A DNA stretch of 16,221 nucleotides from an uncultured Prevotellaceae bacterium (GCA_946405695.1 CAMJIA010000034.1:1-16221), one strand, 5' to 3'; shown: positions 4,518-15,106, numbered from the stretch's first letter. The notes: a model not told the origin generated them from the letters alone. Program-made: numbers and translations.

Positions 4518-5735
4518 ATGAGGCGGTTATTTGTCATAGGATTATTGGCGGTGCTGGCCCTGATAGGGGTCAGTGCACAGACGATGACGCAGGTGAGTGG
4601 TATGGTGCTTGACCGTACTACAGGCAAGGCGTTGGTGGGTGCCAGCGTGACGGGTGGGGGACATACTGTGGTGACGAATGGTGATGGCTACTTTGTGTTG
4701 AAAGCGGAATCGGAACTGAAGACGATTACGGTGTCGAATGTGGGATTTCGTGCCCAGCGTGTGCGACTGGATCAGTTGCAGAATGGGGAGTTACGCATCA
4801 GTCTGAGTCCGGCAACCATCCAATTGCAAGAGGTACTGGTCATGAACGCTAATGCCCGCGAACTGGTAATGGCAGCCATCAGCAAGATTCCTAAGAACTA
4901 TAGCCAGCATCCTGAACTGTTTCATTGCTTCTATCGGGAAACAGCTCAGAAGCGCCAGAACTATATCATGATAGCTGAGGGAGTGGTGGACATGTACAAG
5001 TCGTCCTACGCCTATTGGGAGAGTGACGATGACCGTGTGGCTATCCGTAAGGGACGTCGCTTGTTGAGTCCTCGCAAGGGCGATACGCTGAGTGTCAAGG
5101 TGACGGGTGGCCCTGTGCTGCCCATCCAGTTGGATATTGTCAAACAGCGGAATTTCCTGTTGAATGAAGAGGAGCTGGACTGCTACCAGATGCAGATGGA
5201 GGTGCCGACCACCATCGGTGACCGTCATCAATATGTGGTGAGTATCCGTCCGCGTCGCACTATGCCTTACGCACTCTATTATGGGAAATTGTATATTGAT
5301 CAGGAGACGCTGGCCTTTACTCGTGCAGAGCTGGATTTGGATATGAAAGACCGTCACAAGGCAACGCTGATGATGCTGGTCAAGAAACCTCTGGGTGTGC
5401 GTTTCCGTCCTAAGGAGTTGTCGCTGTTGGTAGATTTCCGTCAGGATAACGATGTCACGCGCATCAGCTATATTCGCACCCTGTTCCGCTTCAATTGTGA
5501 CTGGCGACGCCGTCTCTTTGCTACGTCCTTTACGGCCTGTTGCGAAATGGTTGTTACAGGTCAGGATGTCGCAACAGCACATCCCATCCGTGGTCGCGAC
5601 TCGTTTGACCAGCGCGATGCCTTCTTCGACAAGGTCGATTACTTCCTTGACCCTGTGTTCTGGCAGGATTATAACATCATCGAACCCACAGAATCGCTCA
5701 ATCGTGCTATTGCACGTATCATGAAACGCCTGTGA
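4518..5735 (+). CDS. exported protein with carboxypeptidase-regulatory-like domain
   Basis: A 405-aa protein. A signal peptide covers residues 1-20 (MRRLFVIGLLAVLALIGVSA). Next comes a carboxypeptidase-regulatory-like (CarboxypepD_reg) beta-sandwich at about 25-100: VSGMVLDRTTGKALVGASV, then TVVTNGDGYFVL, then LQEVLV. The remaining 300 residues form a large region of alternating charged strands typical of Bacteroidetes periplasmic or outer-membrane-associated proteins that have such an N-terminal domain but no TonB barrel. Its function is unknown. The ATG at 4518 is chosen because the signal peptide begins there and GGGGAGGA stands 7 nt before it. In-frame ATGs at 4488-4494 would put polar residues ahead of the signal, and the TTG at 4467 is inside the promoter. 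First gene of the envelope operon, 48 nt before the giant gene. Confidence 0.75.
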   Translation: MRRLFVIGLLAVLALIGVSAQTMTQVSGMVLDRTTGKALVGASVTGGGHTVVTNGDGYFVLKAESELKTITVSNVGFRAQRVRLDQLQNGELRISLSPATIQLQEVLVMNANARELVMAAISKIPKNYSQHPELFHCFYRETAQKRQNYIMIAEGVVDMYKSSYAYWESDDDRVAIRKGRRLLSPRKGDTLSVKVTGGPVLPIQLDIVKQRNFLLNEEELDCYQMQMEVPTTIGDRHQYVVSIRPRRTMPYALYYGKLYIDQETLAFTRAELDLDMKDRHKATLMMLVKKPLGVRFRPKELSLLVDFRQDNDVTRISYIRTLFRFNCDWRRRLFATSFTACCEMVVTGQDVATAHPIRGRDSFDQRDAFFDKVDYFLDPVFWQDYNIIEPTESLNRAIARIMKRL

Positions 5736-5783
5736 GGGCTAATAATAAATAAACACTAATCATTAAACCATTAAACGATATTT
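5736..5783 (+). promoter_or_regulatory. AT-rich translation leader of the giant gene
   Basis: The 48-nt gap has no TAnnTTTG box, so the giant gene is probably co-transcribed with its upstream neighbour. It contains CATTAAAC twice in tandem (5761-5776) and almost no G near the ATG. Unstructured A/T-rich leaders are typical of well-translated Bacteroidetes genes, which rarely use Shine-Dalgarno pairing. Confidence 0.4.
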
Positions 5784-8700
5784 ATGACAAAAGTTAATCA
5801 ATCACAACGGCTCTACCATTGGTGTGCCAGTTTACTCATGGCCACTATTGCGCTATTTGTCTGTACACCACAGGCGCATGCGGAAGATTTGTTTAGTAGT
5901 GGAAATTTCGATAAAGCCATTACGTTCAACAACACGTCCCCAGGCGTTATCACAATCAAGGTGGCTTTATGCTGTTATTATGACGGGGGAAAAATCAAAA
6001 CCCTCTATAATAGCAATGATAATGTGAATATCCGCATTAAATATAAGCCTGACGGTAAAGACTATGGTGAGTATTATTTTCTTTCTGCCTGGGTAGATGA
6101 TGGGGGAGGTATGCATGGCAATTATGTATATCATTTGAATGATAACAATCAGAGCCACGGTCAATCTCTGTTTTTCTTGAATAAAAACGGAACGCTGACT
6201 CTGATAGGGAATAAGACTGTTAGAGAGAGCCAATCAATGAATGAAACAACCTTCGTAGAATTCGAGTGGCACTACCCCACGCAAATGATAGGCAAGGAAG
6301 TGGAATTCATTTTTGACGGCACAATATGGTGTGCAGATACCCAAGCAAATATCTGGTATGAGAATTATCGGACAACAATCAATAAATTCACCATTGGCGA
6401 CGAAATAACGTTGGATGCCTACAATCCTGTTCCCTGTACGGAAACGGGCGACGAGGGTAAAATGATGATTCCTGTGGTGAGCAGCAACACCATCAATAGC
6501 CTCAAGATGTATGACAAGGACAATCAGTCGCTTGTCGATACTGTCCCTGCCCAGCCCGGCAACTCCATTATGATTAAGGTTGATGCTACCGAGCCTTATG
6601 ATCATCTTAAGTACGAACCCAATATCCAGCTTTCTACTGTTTACAATGCACCAGTGAACAGCTCTACGACGGTGAGCGGCCCCTTCACGAAGGTGATTCC
6701 CGACTCTCTGCCCATGATTCATAAGCCAGAAAATATCTGCCATACCGTTCAGAACGATACCATCAAGCTGACGTGGCAGGTCAAGAATCTGGAGTACAGC
6801 GACCTGTTGCCTGGAGATATGTTCCAAATTCAGCGCAAGCTGCTCAATGCCACCGACTATGAGGATGTCAACAGCATGGTCTCTTTTGACGAGACACAAA
6901 GCGATTACGAATTCTTTGACGACGAGGCTATCACTTCCGTTGAATCTATTGATAAGATAGTATATCGCATACGGCGTGCCGCCACAGCCATGTGGGGATG
7001 GGACAATAACCCAACCGTCATTACCGATACGGTAGATATTCAGAATGTGAAGGGCTACGTTCCGCAAGAACTTAAATCATTGCAGACCGACCAGAATGAC
7101 CGTAAGGTGACGATTACGTGGAAGGACAATGGTGGCATCTGGGACAGTCGTGGTGAATTGTCGCTCGTCACCTATTTATATAACAGGGATGAGACTCTGC
7201 CGAAAGATAGTCTGACGCAGACGGTCACCGACGAACAACGTCAGGAGCGCAGCATTGAATTCACACTGCCCCGTTCCTGCGTGAATTATAAGTTTGCCTT
7301 GCGGCTCGACCCTAAGACATCACCGTGGCTCAAGAATATGTTGGTGGTTGAAAATGCTGCTCCTCAGTACTACGACCAGAATTCAGTAGGAAGTATTGAC
7401 AAGAGCAGCCTGAAGGCGACCACCCAGCATAGTTCGGTGTTGTTGCAATGGGCTTTGGGGGATAGCGCAAAGCCCGTAGATTATTTCGAGGTGTTCCGTC
7501 GCATCCAAGGTACAAACGACTTCGAAAGTATTGTCACCAACCTCACCGATATGCAGTATGAGGACAAGACCGTATCGCCCATCAACGTCTACGAATATTT
7601 TGTCCGCTCGGTGACCAACTGTGAGAATCTGATAGCCGACAGCACCAATATTGTACAAGGTCAATGCCATGATTGGGGACGTCTGGAGGGCTATGTACGC
7701 TTTGCTGACGGCACGGGTATCCCCAATATCACAGTTGTCGTAGCACCTGCTGAGGCACCTGCTGGAGCAGTTGTTCCCCAGGAGGTAACCGTTGAGACCG
7801 ACGCGAGTGGCCACTTTGAGGTGGACAACCTATCATACTACGCAGGCTCTACCGGCACGTATACCGTATCTGTAATCGGCATCCCCAGCACAGACCTGCG
7901 CGACGACTGTGCTGGTGGCCTACCTGCCACGTTCACTGCTGGTGCTGGTGGCAATGCTATGGACAATCTGGTGTTCACCGTCACCAAGGGTTACCGCATC
8001 TCAGGCTATGTGATGTACGAGGGTACCAGCATTCCCGTGAAGGGTGTCAACTTCCAGATAGACAATCAGGAGGTACGTTCGGCAACAGGTGCCATAGAGA
8101 CTGACTATGAGGGTAAATTCTCTTTCTGGGTGCTACAGGGTCAGCATACCGTTAATGCCATGAAGGAAGGTCACTCGTTTGGTGAGAAAGGCACCTATAC
8201 GGCCAATGTCACACAAGACGTGGCAGACCTCTACTTCTATGACCAGACACGTGTAACGCTCATTGGTCGTGTGGTAGGTGGTAAGGAACAGGGCGACCTG
8301 CCCTTGGACAACTCGCTGTCGCACAACAACCTGGGCGATAGTCTGAAGATGGTGATGGAACTGGAGGGCGACCACACCTCGTGGCTAGTCTACGACAATA
8401 CCCGCCGCTCGCTGACCGAGCGCAATGAGGAGTTCAAGCACCGTGATGGTCAGCAGGCTGGCCACAAGACCCGCATGCGCACCACTCGCCACCGCATTGA
8501 GATATGGCCCGACGCTGAGACTGGTGAATATCGCGTGCTGTTGCCCCCTGTGGCCTGGAAGATTACGCAGATCACGGCTGAGGGCTATGCCACCCTGTTC
8601 CAGGAAGGCAAGACGGGTGACGTGATAGACCTGACGGACTCGCTGACGTTCCATACCGATACGACTTTGGGCGAATACGACGATTGTGATGGCAATAGTA

Positions 8701-11700
8701 TCAAGGACCCTGTCACCAAATATCATGCTCAGTACAGCCGCATCTATCACGCCCCTGTAGAGCTGGCCTACAAGCAGCTTCAGACTGTAAAGGATACGCT
8801 CGACTACTTTGGCGAGAAAAACTATTTTGCTCAGAATATGGCTGGCGACAAGGCAGAGGTTTCGTTGGTCTACAAGAAAAAAGATAGTGCTACCTGCTAT
8901 GCCTTCGGATACCCCGTGTTCAGTGTCGACCGTGGCTATCCATTGCAACTGTCGGCTCAGGAGACCTATTATTGGAACAACAACCGCCAATCGGATAGGA
9001 GAGAGGTGGTGTACCTCTCTGGCGGAACGGTCACCATACAGAACCAGATGGTCAGCGCCACCCATCGTGAGGAGGTGATACTCAACGACAAGGGACAGGC
9101 CTATTATGAACTGCGTGCAGCACAGACACCCTATATGCTTACCGGCGAACAGGCACTTCGCACCGTCAGCTTTACGTTAGCGATGGACGGCACGACCTAT
9201 GAGGCTGAGCCCCTGCGTGCTTATGTGATGAATATGTATTATAAGCCTGGTGCCCAGGACATTCTGACTATCAATACCCCACGCCTTGTCGATATCCTGC
9301 GCGACCCGCCAGGTGCCACATCATCAGCCAAAATCACCAAGGGTTCTACGCTGAAGTATGCCTACCAGATGGACATGAAATGGGCTGCAGGGGTAAACTT
9401 GAGTTTCATCCTTGGTGCAGGCTATACCAGCTATATGGGCGCATGGGCCGGTTTTGGAGGCGGTGTGACGATGACCTATCCACAAAGTACTCAGACTAAG
9501 TTTCCTATTAATCTTGATATTGTATTCTCCGGTAGCGGACAGCGTGCTTTCTCTTACACCATCACCACTACCGAGGACATTTCCACCAGCAGTTCACCAA
9601 CGATGGTGGGTGCTGATGCCGATGTGTATATCGGTATGGAGACCAACACTTTTGTAAGACCTGCTGTAGCCATCCGTGCCCTGCCTGACAGTATGTTCAA
9701 CCAGCTGAAAGGTGAGTTAGCAGCCGGCCGTCTGGTGGAGATTGCCCGTGGTAAGGATCAGAAAGATAGCATCGTGCATCTGGTGCGCGATGAGATTCTG
9801 GCCTATGGCGACACCGTCACTTCCGTGTTCCACCACTCGCAGCAGTACATCATCAAGCAGCTCATTCCTGAACTGGTGGAGCAATGCCAGTCCATGCTGT
9901 TTACTGGTACGAAGGAAGAGGCTCAAGCAGCGGCAAATACGAAAAAGGAGCCCGTCTACTGGCTGAAGTCCGATGCTGCTGTTCCAACCACCGATACGCA
10001 GGTCACCGATGGTTACGATAATCCATATTATGAGATCGTCTATCCCAACAGTTGGGATCAAGATAGGATGAACAGAACTCCAGACAGGCTACAGCAGCAT
10101 CTTCAGGCTATCCGTAGCTGGATTGGTTTTATAGCCCAAAACGAGCTGGAGAAGCTGAATGCCACGGAATTGGTGCGAAACTTCGACCTGGACGGTGGCG
10201 CTACTACCAACTATACCGAAGACTTTGCCAGTTCTTATAGCCAAAGCACGATGACTAAATGGCCCTTAGGAATCACCAGTGGCACCGATGGCTACTTTAA
10301 TAATGATAGCGAAGATATAGCACTCATATTTGGCAGCATTGGTGCTAAGTTGATTAGTAATTTGGTCTTTGGGGCAGTCGGAGATAAGTATCAAGGAACA
10401 GGAACAGCTAAAGATGATCGTGGAGGTTACGAATATAAAGTTACATTCCCAGTCGTTGATTTCTCCCTCTCCATCTCTCCTGTTGCGCAATACGATGTCA
10501 CTCCCGTCAATTCTGAATCGCGCCAATTCAATCGTCGTGAGAGCTTTAGCATCAGTATGGACCGCAAGAGCCATCTTGACTTTGATGTCTATCGTGTCAA
10601 GACCTTCTCCGATGAGAAATATAATTCAAAGACAGACGACAACAGGACTACCCAGCAGTTGATGGATGTGTTCACCAACGACAACTTCTTGAAGCAGGTG
10701 GACTACGACTATGACTACTTGGATCGACATGCTGACCCCAAGAATTGGCAGTATGCCCGTAGCTTCGTGTATCGCACCCGTGGTGGTGCCACCTGCCGAC
10801 CCTACGAGGGTGAGCGCAGAACCTATTTCTATCAGCCAGGAACAGTACTCGACCAAGCTACCAAACGCATTGAGAAACCCATCATCAAGTTGGACAAGCA
10901 GAGTGTGAGCGGCGTACCCTTCGGTGAACCGGCCCGCTTCAAGATATACCTTGCCAACGAGAGCGAACAACCCGAGGCGGCCTACAGCTACTTTGGACTG
11001 TATATGGACGAGAAGTCGAACCCCCTGGGTGCCAAGCTGATGCTCGATGGCATGCCACTGACTGGCGATACGCGTACAGTGAAAGTGGTGCCTGGCGAGG
11101 TGACGGAGAAGACGCTGGAGGTGTATGCCAGCGAGGACTTTGACTATGAGAACCTGCGCATTGGCATCTGCTCGTTGGGCGACGCCGCTACCTTCCAGGA
11201 GGCACAGTTCAGCGTACACTTCCTGCATACGGCAGGTACCGTGGCCATATCGAGTCCTGGTGACAAATGGATTATGAATACCGATGCGCCCACCGACTTA
11301 CGCGGCTACTACATGCCGGTCATCATCAGTGGCTTTGACAAGAACCAGAAGAACTTCGACCACATCGAGTTCCAGTATAAGGAGTCGACACGTGGCGACG
11401 ACTACTGGACGAATCTTTGTGCCTACTATGCAGACTCGACACTGATGGCGAAAGCCAGTGGTACGAAAGAGAAGATACCTGAGAATGGCAACATCACCGC
11501 CCATTTCTACGGCGATGGTGTGGAGATGGAGAAGGCCTACGACTTGAGGGCTGTACTCTTCGTACGCAACGGCAACGAATATCTGACCTCGTCGTCGAAG
11601 GTGCTCTCGGGCATCAAGGACACCCGTCGTCCGCGCCTGTTCGGACAGCCGGAACCCAAGAATGGCATCCTCGGAGCCGGCGATGACATTACCTTCAACT

Positions 11701-14700
11701 TCTCGGAAGCCATTGAGCACAACTATTTGAGTGGCATCACCAACTTCGAGGTGGTGGGCGAGACCAACGAGACCAATATCCAGGAGGAGACATCGCTCCT
11801 TTTCAGTGGTACGGGCTATGCCGAGAGCGAGGCCAGACGCAATTTCGCTGACAAGGACATCAGCGTGGAGATGCTTATTCTGCCTGACGACAACGGCAGT
11901 GAGATGCCGCTCTTTGCTCATGGTGTTACAGGCACTGAAGGCAACCGCCTGGAGCTGTGGCTCACGGGGGACCGCAAGTTGAAAGCCGTCGTGAGGTCAA
12001 CAGCTAACAACATTGATACAATATGTACCAGCCAGACGCCTATCGGCTCAACAGGTTTCCAGCACGTGGCTATGGTATTAGATAAGGAGAAGCAGGAGTT
12101 GCGACTCTACAACAACCAGTTGATAGGCCAGTTCAGCAACGTCAAATACGGTGGTATAGGAACGCTTGTCTTTGGTGCCACGGCCAAGACTGACAATAAT
12201 CGGCAGTATTACTCTGGCCGCATGCTTGAGAGTCGTGTATGGAACCGCGCTATGGATGCTACGCTCTTTGCCAACTACGGCATGAGAAAACTGACGGGCT
12301 ACGAGATGGGACTGGTGGACTACTATCCCATGGATGATGGCGAAGGCGACAACGCAGAGGACAAAGCACAAGGTGCACACCTGCAGTTGGACGGTGCCAC
12401 ATGGGCTCTACCTCGCGGCATGTCACTATACCTGAATAGCGAGAAGACCTCAGAGGCAGACGGTCATAAGATGCATGGACTGAAGTTGAAGAGCAAATAC
12501 TTTAGCCGTACTGCCGAGGCTGACTATACACTGATGTTCTGGTTTAAGACGAACCAGAACGGTACACTCATCAGTAACGGCTCTGGCCTCAGCAATGAAA
12601 CGAACGCCCGCAACAGCTTCTTCATAGGACTGGAGGAGGATACGCTGATATACCGCACCAACGGCATGGAACTGCAATTGCCTGGCAAGTATGCCGACAA
12701 CGCATGGCACCATTACGCCATGACCGTGGATCGTGCACACAACACGGCCAATATCTACATGGACCGTACGCTGTCGGGCACCTTCCGTACCGACAGCCTG
12801 GGCGGCATGACAGGCGACAACTTCTTCCTGGGTAACAAGGTGTGGCTGGATGGCGAAACGCTGCGTGAGGAGAATGCACTGACGGGCTATATCGACGAGG
12901 TAGGGCTCTTTGCACAGGCCTTGCCCTACAGTCTCATCAAGCGCTACAGTATGAAGGCACCGCTGGGTACGGAGAAGGGTCTCATCACCTACCTGAGCTT
13001 CAGCCAGCAGGAACGCGACTCGCAGAACCAGATAGTGCTGGAGCCGTATGTTCTGAACAAGGTTATACACACCGATATGGACGGCAACATAACGGAAGAG
13101 CGCGACACCGTGTTCTATGAGAACGAAGAATTGCTGCTAGCACGTGTGGATAGAAACGTAGGTGCACCCGTACAGCTGTTCAAGGAACTGAAGAACCTGA
13201 ACTTCGACTTCGTGGGACGCGACAACCAGTTGATGGTGAACATCAACGAACACGAGAGCCGTATCAACAAGCGCAACCTGTACGTCACCGTGTCTGACAT
13301 ACCCGACATGAACGGCAACTATATGGCATCGCCCTATACGGCAACCTTCTTTGTAGACCGCAATCCGCTGAGATGGAGCGAGAAGACTATACGTCGACAG
13401 TGGATGAGCGGCGAGAAGCAGGAGATAGAGCTTCGCATACAGAATACGATGGGCCGTCAGCATACCTACACCATCGAGAATATGCCGCGATGGATGAGCG
13501 CCAGCAAGACCACTGACATCATTGAACCGCAGTCTGAAGATGTTGTAGTGCTGACCATAGGTCCCGACCTGAACGTGGGTAGTTATGACGAGATTATCTA
13601 TCTGACCGACGAAAACGGACTGGCCGAACCCCTGACGCTCTACTTCACCGTTGAGGGTGAAGAGCCGCAGTGGGCCGTTGATCCGAATCTTAAGAAGATA
13701 TCAATGAGCATCACAGGCGTGGTGAAGATGGCCGACGCCATTGTCACAGACAGTCGCGACATCGTGGCAGCCTTTGATGCCAATAACAATTGCCGAGGCA
13801 CAGCCCATATTGACTATGACAAGGAGAAGGGACAGGCACTGGTCTACCTGACCGTCTATGACAATGAAGAAAAGAGCATAGGCACAACCCCCTTCACCTT
13901 CCGTCTGTGGCACTACAACACGGGTAAGACCATGATGCTGAAAACGAACCCAGCGAATATCATATTCGAACGAGACAAGGTTGTAGGCTCAGTCAAGAAC
14001 CCCGTCACCATGACAGCAGAAGACACCTATATACAGAGCATTCATCTTGAGGAAGGCTGGAACTGGGTTTCGTTCAATGTCTATGACAGTAATCTGCAGA
14101 ATGTAGGAAATGACACATGGAGACCCGCCTTCAAATGGGAAGAGGATGACATTATAGCCACCGATGATGTATGGTGCACTTTCGACGGCTATAACTGGAT
14201 TGTTGAATATTCAAAATCTTCTGATAACAATACTAGCACAAAAAATATTCCGTTCACTTCACTGCTCTATCGCGTCAAGGTGAGCAAAGACATCGATGTG
14301 GAGGTGACGGGCTATGCCTTAAAAGATGCGGAGTTGCGCACCATTACCGTCAATAAAGGGTGGAACGGCATAGGCTATACCCCCATGACCAATCTGCCGG
14401 TAAACACGGCGCTGGCTGACTACTGGAGTGATGCTGAGGACGGCGACCTCATCAAGAGCCAGCATGAATTTGCTATATTCACCGAAGGCGCCAACGGCAC
14501 GCGTGAATGGATTGGTTCGCTACGCTACATGAAACCCGGCGAGGGCTACAGACTCTACCGTAATGCTACTAATACAACAACATTCTGCTATCCGTACGTA
14601 GAACCTGGGGCAACCATTGGTGGCAGTGCTACACTGGCTCCTCAGCGCAAAGCTTTGCGTTTCGCTACCACGATGAACATGGTTGCCGAGGCTGTGGGCG

Positions 14701-15074
14701 TAACACTCGAAGAGGGTGACCGACTGGTGGCCTACGCAGGAGGTGAAACTGTAGGTGATGCTGCGATGATGTCAGCGGCAGAATCATTGACTACGCAACC
14801 CGTCTTCTTCCTCAGTATTGAGGGAGATGAGGACGTGCCACTGTCATTTGCCATTGAGCGTGGTGGCGAGATTATTGCCACTACGGGCGAGGTGAATACC
14901 TACAGGGCTAACGCTGTGATAGGTACGCCTAAAGTGCCTACACAGATTAACTTCGTGCCAATAGACCAGTTGCCACAACAGGGCTGGTACACGCTGGAAG
15001 GCATCAAGCTACAGCAAGCACCGAAAAAGAGTGGTGTGTACATCTTTAACGGTAAGAAAAAGGTGGTTAGATAG
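5784..15074 (+). CDS. giant secreted multidomain LamG/fibronectin-type protein
   Basis: 3096 aa. Signal peptide 1-33 (cut after AHA). A presumably beta-rich N-terminal region (35-300) precedes three fibronectin III-like units (about 310-410, 423-516, 536-631) and two carboxypeptidase-regulatory-like units (632-735 and 736-815, each starting G-Y-V). A long central region holds an ILRDPPGATSS motif just before 1190, a Gly-rich hydrophobic stretch (1199-1233) and a conserved RTRGGATCRPYEGERRTYFY block near 1660. Then come an Ig-like Big_5-type unit (1956-1993), two LamG-like domains (about 1996-2180 and 2211-2392), a BACON-like unit (2533-2630), a CRG-type domain (2632-2743), two GWNW/GWNG segments (2750-2950), a degenerate CRG-type unit (2962-3058) and a 34-residue tail GWYTLEGIKL...KSGVYIFNGKKKVV. 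The tail resembles type IX-like sorting tails, so surface display or release is likely. LamG and fibronectin units suggest glycan or protein binding; no catalytic motif was recognised. The frame is unbroken throughout. Confidence 0.85.
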   Translation: MTKVNQSQRLYHWCASLLMATIALFVCTPQAHAEDLFSSGNFDKAITFNNTSPGVITIKVALCCYYDGGKIKTLYNSNDNVNIRIKYKPDGKDYGEYYFLSAWVDDGGGMHGNYVYHLNDNNQSHGQSLFFLNKNGTLTLIGNKTVRESQSMNETTFVEFEWHYPTQMIGKEVEFIFDGTIWCADTQANIWYENYRTTINKFTIGDEITLDAYNPVPCTETGDEGKMMIPVVSSNTINSLKMYDKDNQSLVDTVPAQPGNSIMIKVDATEPYDHLKYEPNIQLSTVYNAPVNSSTTVSGPFTKVIPDSLPMIHKPENICHTVQNDTIKLTWQVKNLEYSDLLPGDMFQIQRKLLNATDYEDVNSMVSFDETQSDYEFFDDEAITSVESIDKIVYRIRRAATAMWGWDNNPTVITDTVDIQNVKGYVPQELKSLQTDQNDRKVTITWKDNGGIWDSRGELSLVTYLYNRDETLPKDSLTQTVTDEQRQERSIEFTLPRSCVNYKFALRLDPKTSPWLKNMLVVENAAPQYYDQNSVGSIDKSSLKATTQHSSVLLQWALGDSAKPVDYFEVFRRIQGTNDFESIVTNLTDMQYEDKTVSPINVYEYFVRSVTNCENLIADSTNIVQGQCHDWGRLEGYVRFADGTGIPNITVVVAPAEAPAGAVVPQEVTVETDASGHFEVDNLSYYAGSTGTYTVSVIGIPSTDLRDDCAGGLPATFTAGAGGNAMDNLVFTVTKGYRISGYVMYEGTSIPVKGVNFQIDNQEVRSATGAIETDYEGKFSFWVLQGQHTVNAMKEGHSFGEKGTYTANVTQDVADLYFYDQTRVTLIGRVVGGKEQGDLPLDNSLSHNNLGDSLKMVMELEGDHTSWLVYDNTRRSLTERNEEFKHRDGQQAGHKTRMRTTRHRIEIWPDAETGEYRVLLPPVAWKITQITAEGYATLFQEGKTGDVIDLTDSLTFHTDTTLGEYDDCDGNSIKDPVTKYHAQYSRIYHAPVELAYKQLQTVKDTLDYFGEKNYFAQNMAGDKAEVSLVYKKKDSATCYAFGYPVFSVDRGYPLQLSAQETYYWNNNRQSDRREVVYLSGGTVTIQNQMVSATHREEVILNDKGQAYYELRAAQTPYMLTGEQALRTVSFTLAMDGTTYEAEPLRAYVMNMYYKPGAQDILTINTPRLVDILRDPPGATSSAKITKGSTLKYAYQMDMKWAAGVNLSFILGAGYTSYMGAWAGFGGGVTMTYPQSTQTKFPINLDIVFSGSGQRAFSYTITTTEDISTSSSPTMVGADADVYIGMETNTFVRPAVAIRALPDSMFNQLKGELAAGRLVEIARGKDQKDSIVHLVRDEILAYGDTVTSVFHHSQQYIIKQLIPELVEQCQSMLFTGTKEEAQAAANTKKEPVYWLKSDAAVPTTDTQVTDGYDNPYYEIVYPNSWDQDRMNRTPDRLQQHLQAIRSWIGFIAQNELEKLNATELVRNFDLDGGATTNYTEDFASSYSQSTMTKWPLGITSGTDGYFNNDSEDIALIFGSIGAKLISNLVFGAVGDKYQGTGTAKDDRGGYEYKVTFPVVDFSLSISPVAQYDVTPVNSESRQFNRRESFSISMDRKSHLDFDVYRVKTFSDEKYNSKTDDNRTTQQLMDVFTNDNFLKQVDYDYDYLDRHADPKNWQYARSFVYRTRGGATCRPYEGERRTYFYQPGTVLDQATKRIEKPIIKLDKQSVSGVPFGEPARFKIYLANESEQPEAAYSYFGLYMDEKSNPLGAKLMLDGMPLTGDTRTVKVVPGEVTEKTLEVYASEDFDYENLRIGICSLGDAATFQEAQFSVHFLHTAGTVAISSPGDKWIMNTDAPTDLRGYYMPVIISGFDKNQKNFDHIEFQYKESTRGDDYWTNLCAYYADSTLMAKASGTKEKIPENGNITAHFYGDGVEMEKAYDLRAVLFVRNGNEYLTSSSKVLSGIKDTRRPRLFGQPEPKNGILGAGDDITFNFSEAIEHNYLSGITNFEVVGETNETNIQEETSLLFSGTGYAESEARRNFADKDISVEMLILPDDNGSEMPLFAHGVTGTEGNRLELWLTGDRKLKAVVRSTANNIDTICTSQTPIGSTGFQHVAMVLDKEKQELRLYNNQLIGQFSNVKYGGIGTLVFGATAKTDNNRQYYSGRMLESRVWNRAMDATLFANYGMRKLTGYEMGLVDYYPMDDGEGDNAEDKAQGAHLQLDGATWALPRGMSLYLNSEKTSEADGHKMHGLKLKSKYFSRTAEADYTLMFWFKTNQNGTLISNGSGLSNETNARNSFFIGLEEDTLIYRTNGMELQLPGKYADNAWHHYAMTVDRAHNTANIYMDRTLSGTFRTDSLGGMTGDNFFLGNKVWLDGETLREENALTGYIDEVGLFAQALPYSLIKRYSMKAPLGTEKGLITYLSFSQQERDSQNQIVLEPYVLNKVIHTDMDGNITEERDTVFYENEELLLARVDRNVGAPVQLFKELKNLNFDFVGRDNQLMVNINEHESRINKRNLYVTVSDIPDMNGNYMASPYTATFFVDRNPLRWSEKTIRRQWMSGEKQEIELRIQNTMGRQHTYTIENMPRWMSASKTTDIIEPQSEDVVVLTIGPDLNVGSYDEIIYLTDENGLAEPLTLYFTVEGEEPQWAVDPNLKKISMSITGVVKMADAIVTDSRDIVAAFDANNNCRGTAHIDYDKEKGQALVYLTVYDNEEKSIGTTPFTFRLWHYNTGKTMMLKTNPANIIFERDKVVGSVKNPVTMTAEDTYIQSIHLEEGWNWVSFNVYDSNLQNVGNDTWRPAFKWEEDDIIATDDVWCTFDGYNWIVEYSKSSDNNTSTKNIPFTSLLYRVKVSKDIDVEVTGYALKDAELRTITVNKGWNGIGYTPMTNLPVNTALADYWSDAEDGDLIKSQHEFAIFTEGANGTREWIGSLRYMKPGEGYRLYRNATNTTTFCYPYVEPGATIGGSATLAPQRKALRFATTMNMVAEAVGVTLEEGDRLVAYAGGETVGDAAMMSAAESLTTQPVFFLSIEGDEDVPLSFAIERGGEIIATTGEVNTYRANAVIGTPKVPTQINFVPIDQLPQQGWYTLEGIKLQQAPKKSGVYIFNGKKKVVR

Positions 15075-15100
15075 TTCATAGTTTAGAGTTTAAAGTTTTG
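15073..15100 (+). repeat. four 7-bp tandem repeats in the gap before the lipoprotein gene
   Basis: AGTTCAT, AGTTTAG, AGTTTAA and AGTTTTG follow one another without gaps. The first unit includes the last two bases of the giant gene's TAG stop. They fill almost the whole 32-nt gap to the next ATG, so a change in copy number would alter the spacing between the two genes. Confidence 0.75.
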
Positions 15101-15106
15101 AGACAG

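Noticed and set aside
4791..5582. 263-codon antisense frame in the carboxypeptidase-regulatory-like gene
   Set aside because: Codon-shadow of a GC-rich gene; the sense protein has a signal peptide and domain, while the antisense product has no recognisable motif.
6234..7067. 277-codon antisense frame in the giant gene, and similar ones further along
   Set aside because: The sense frame is continuous with recognisable domains; antisense frames of this length are expected in a 9-kb gene with this codon bias.
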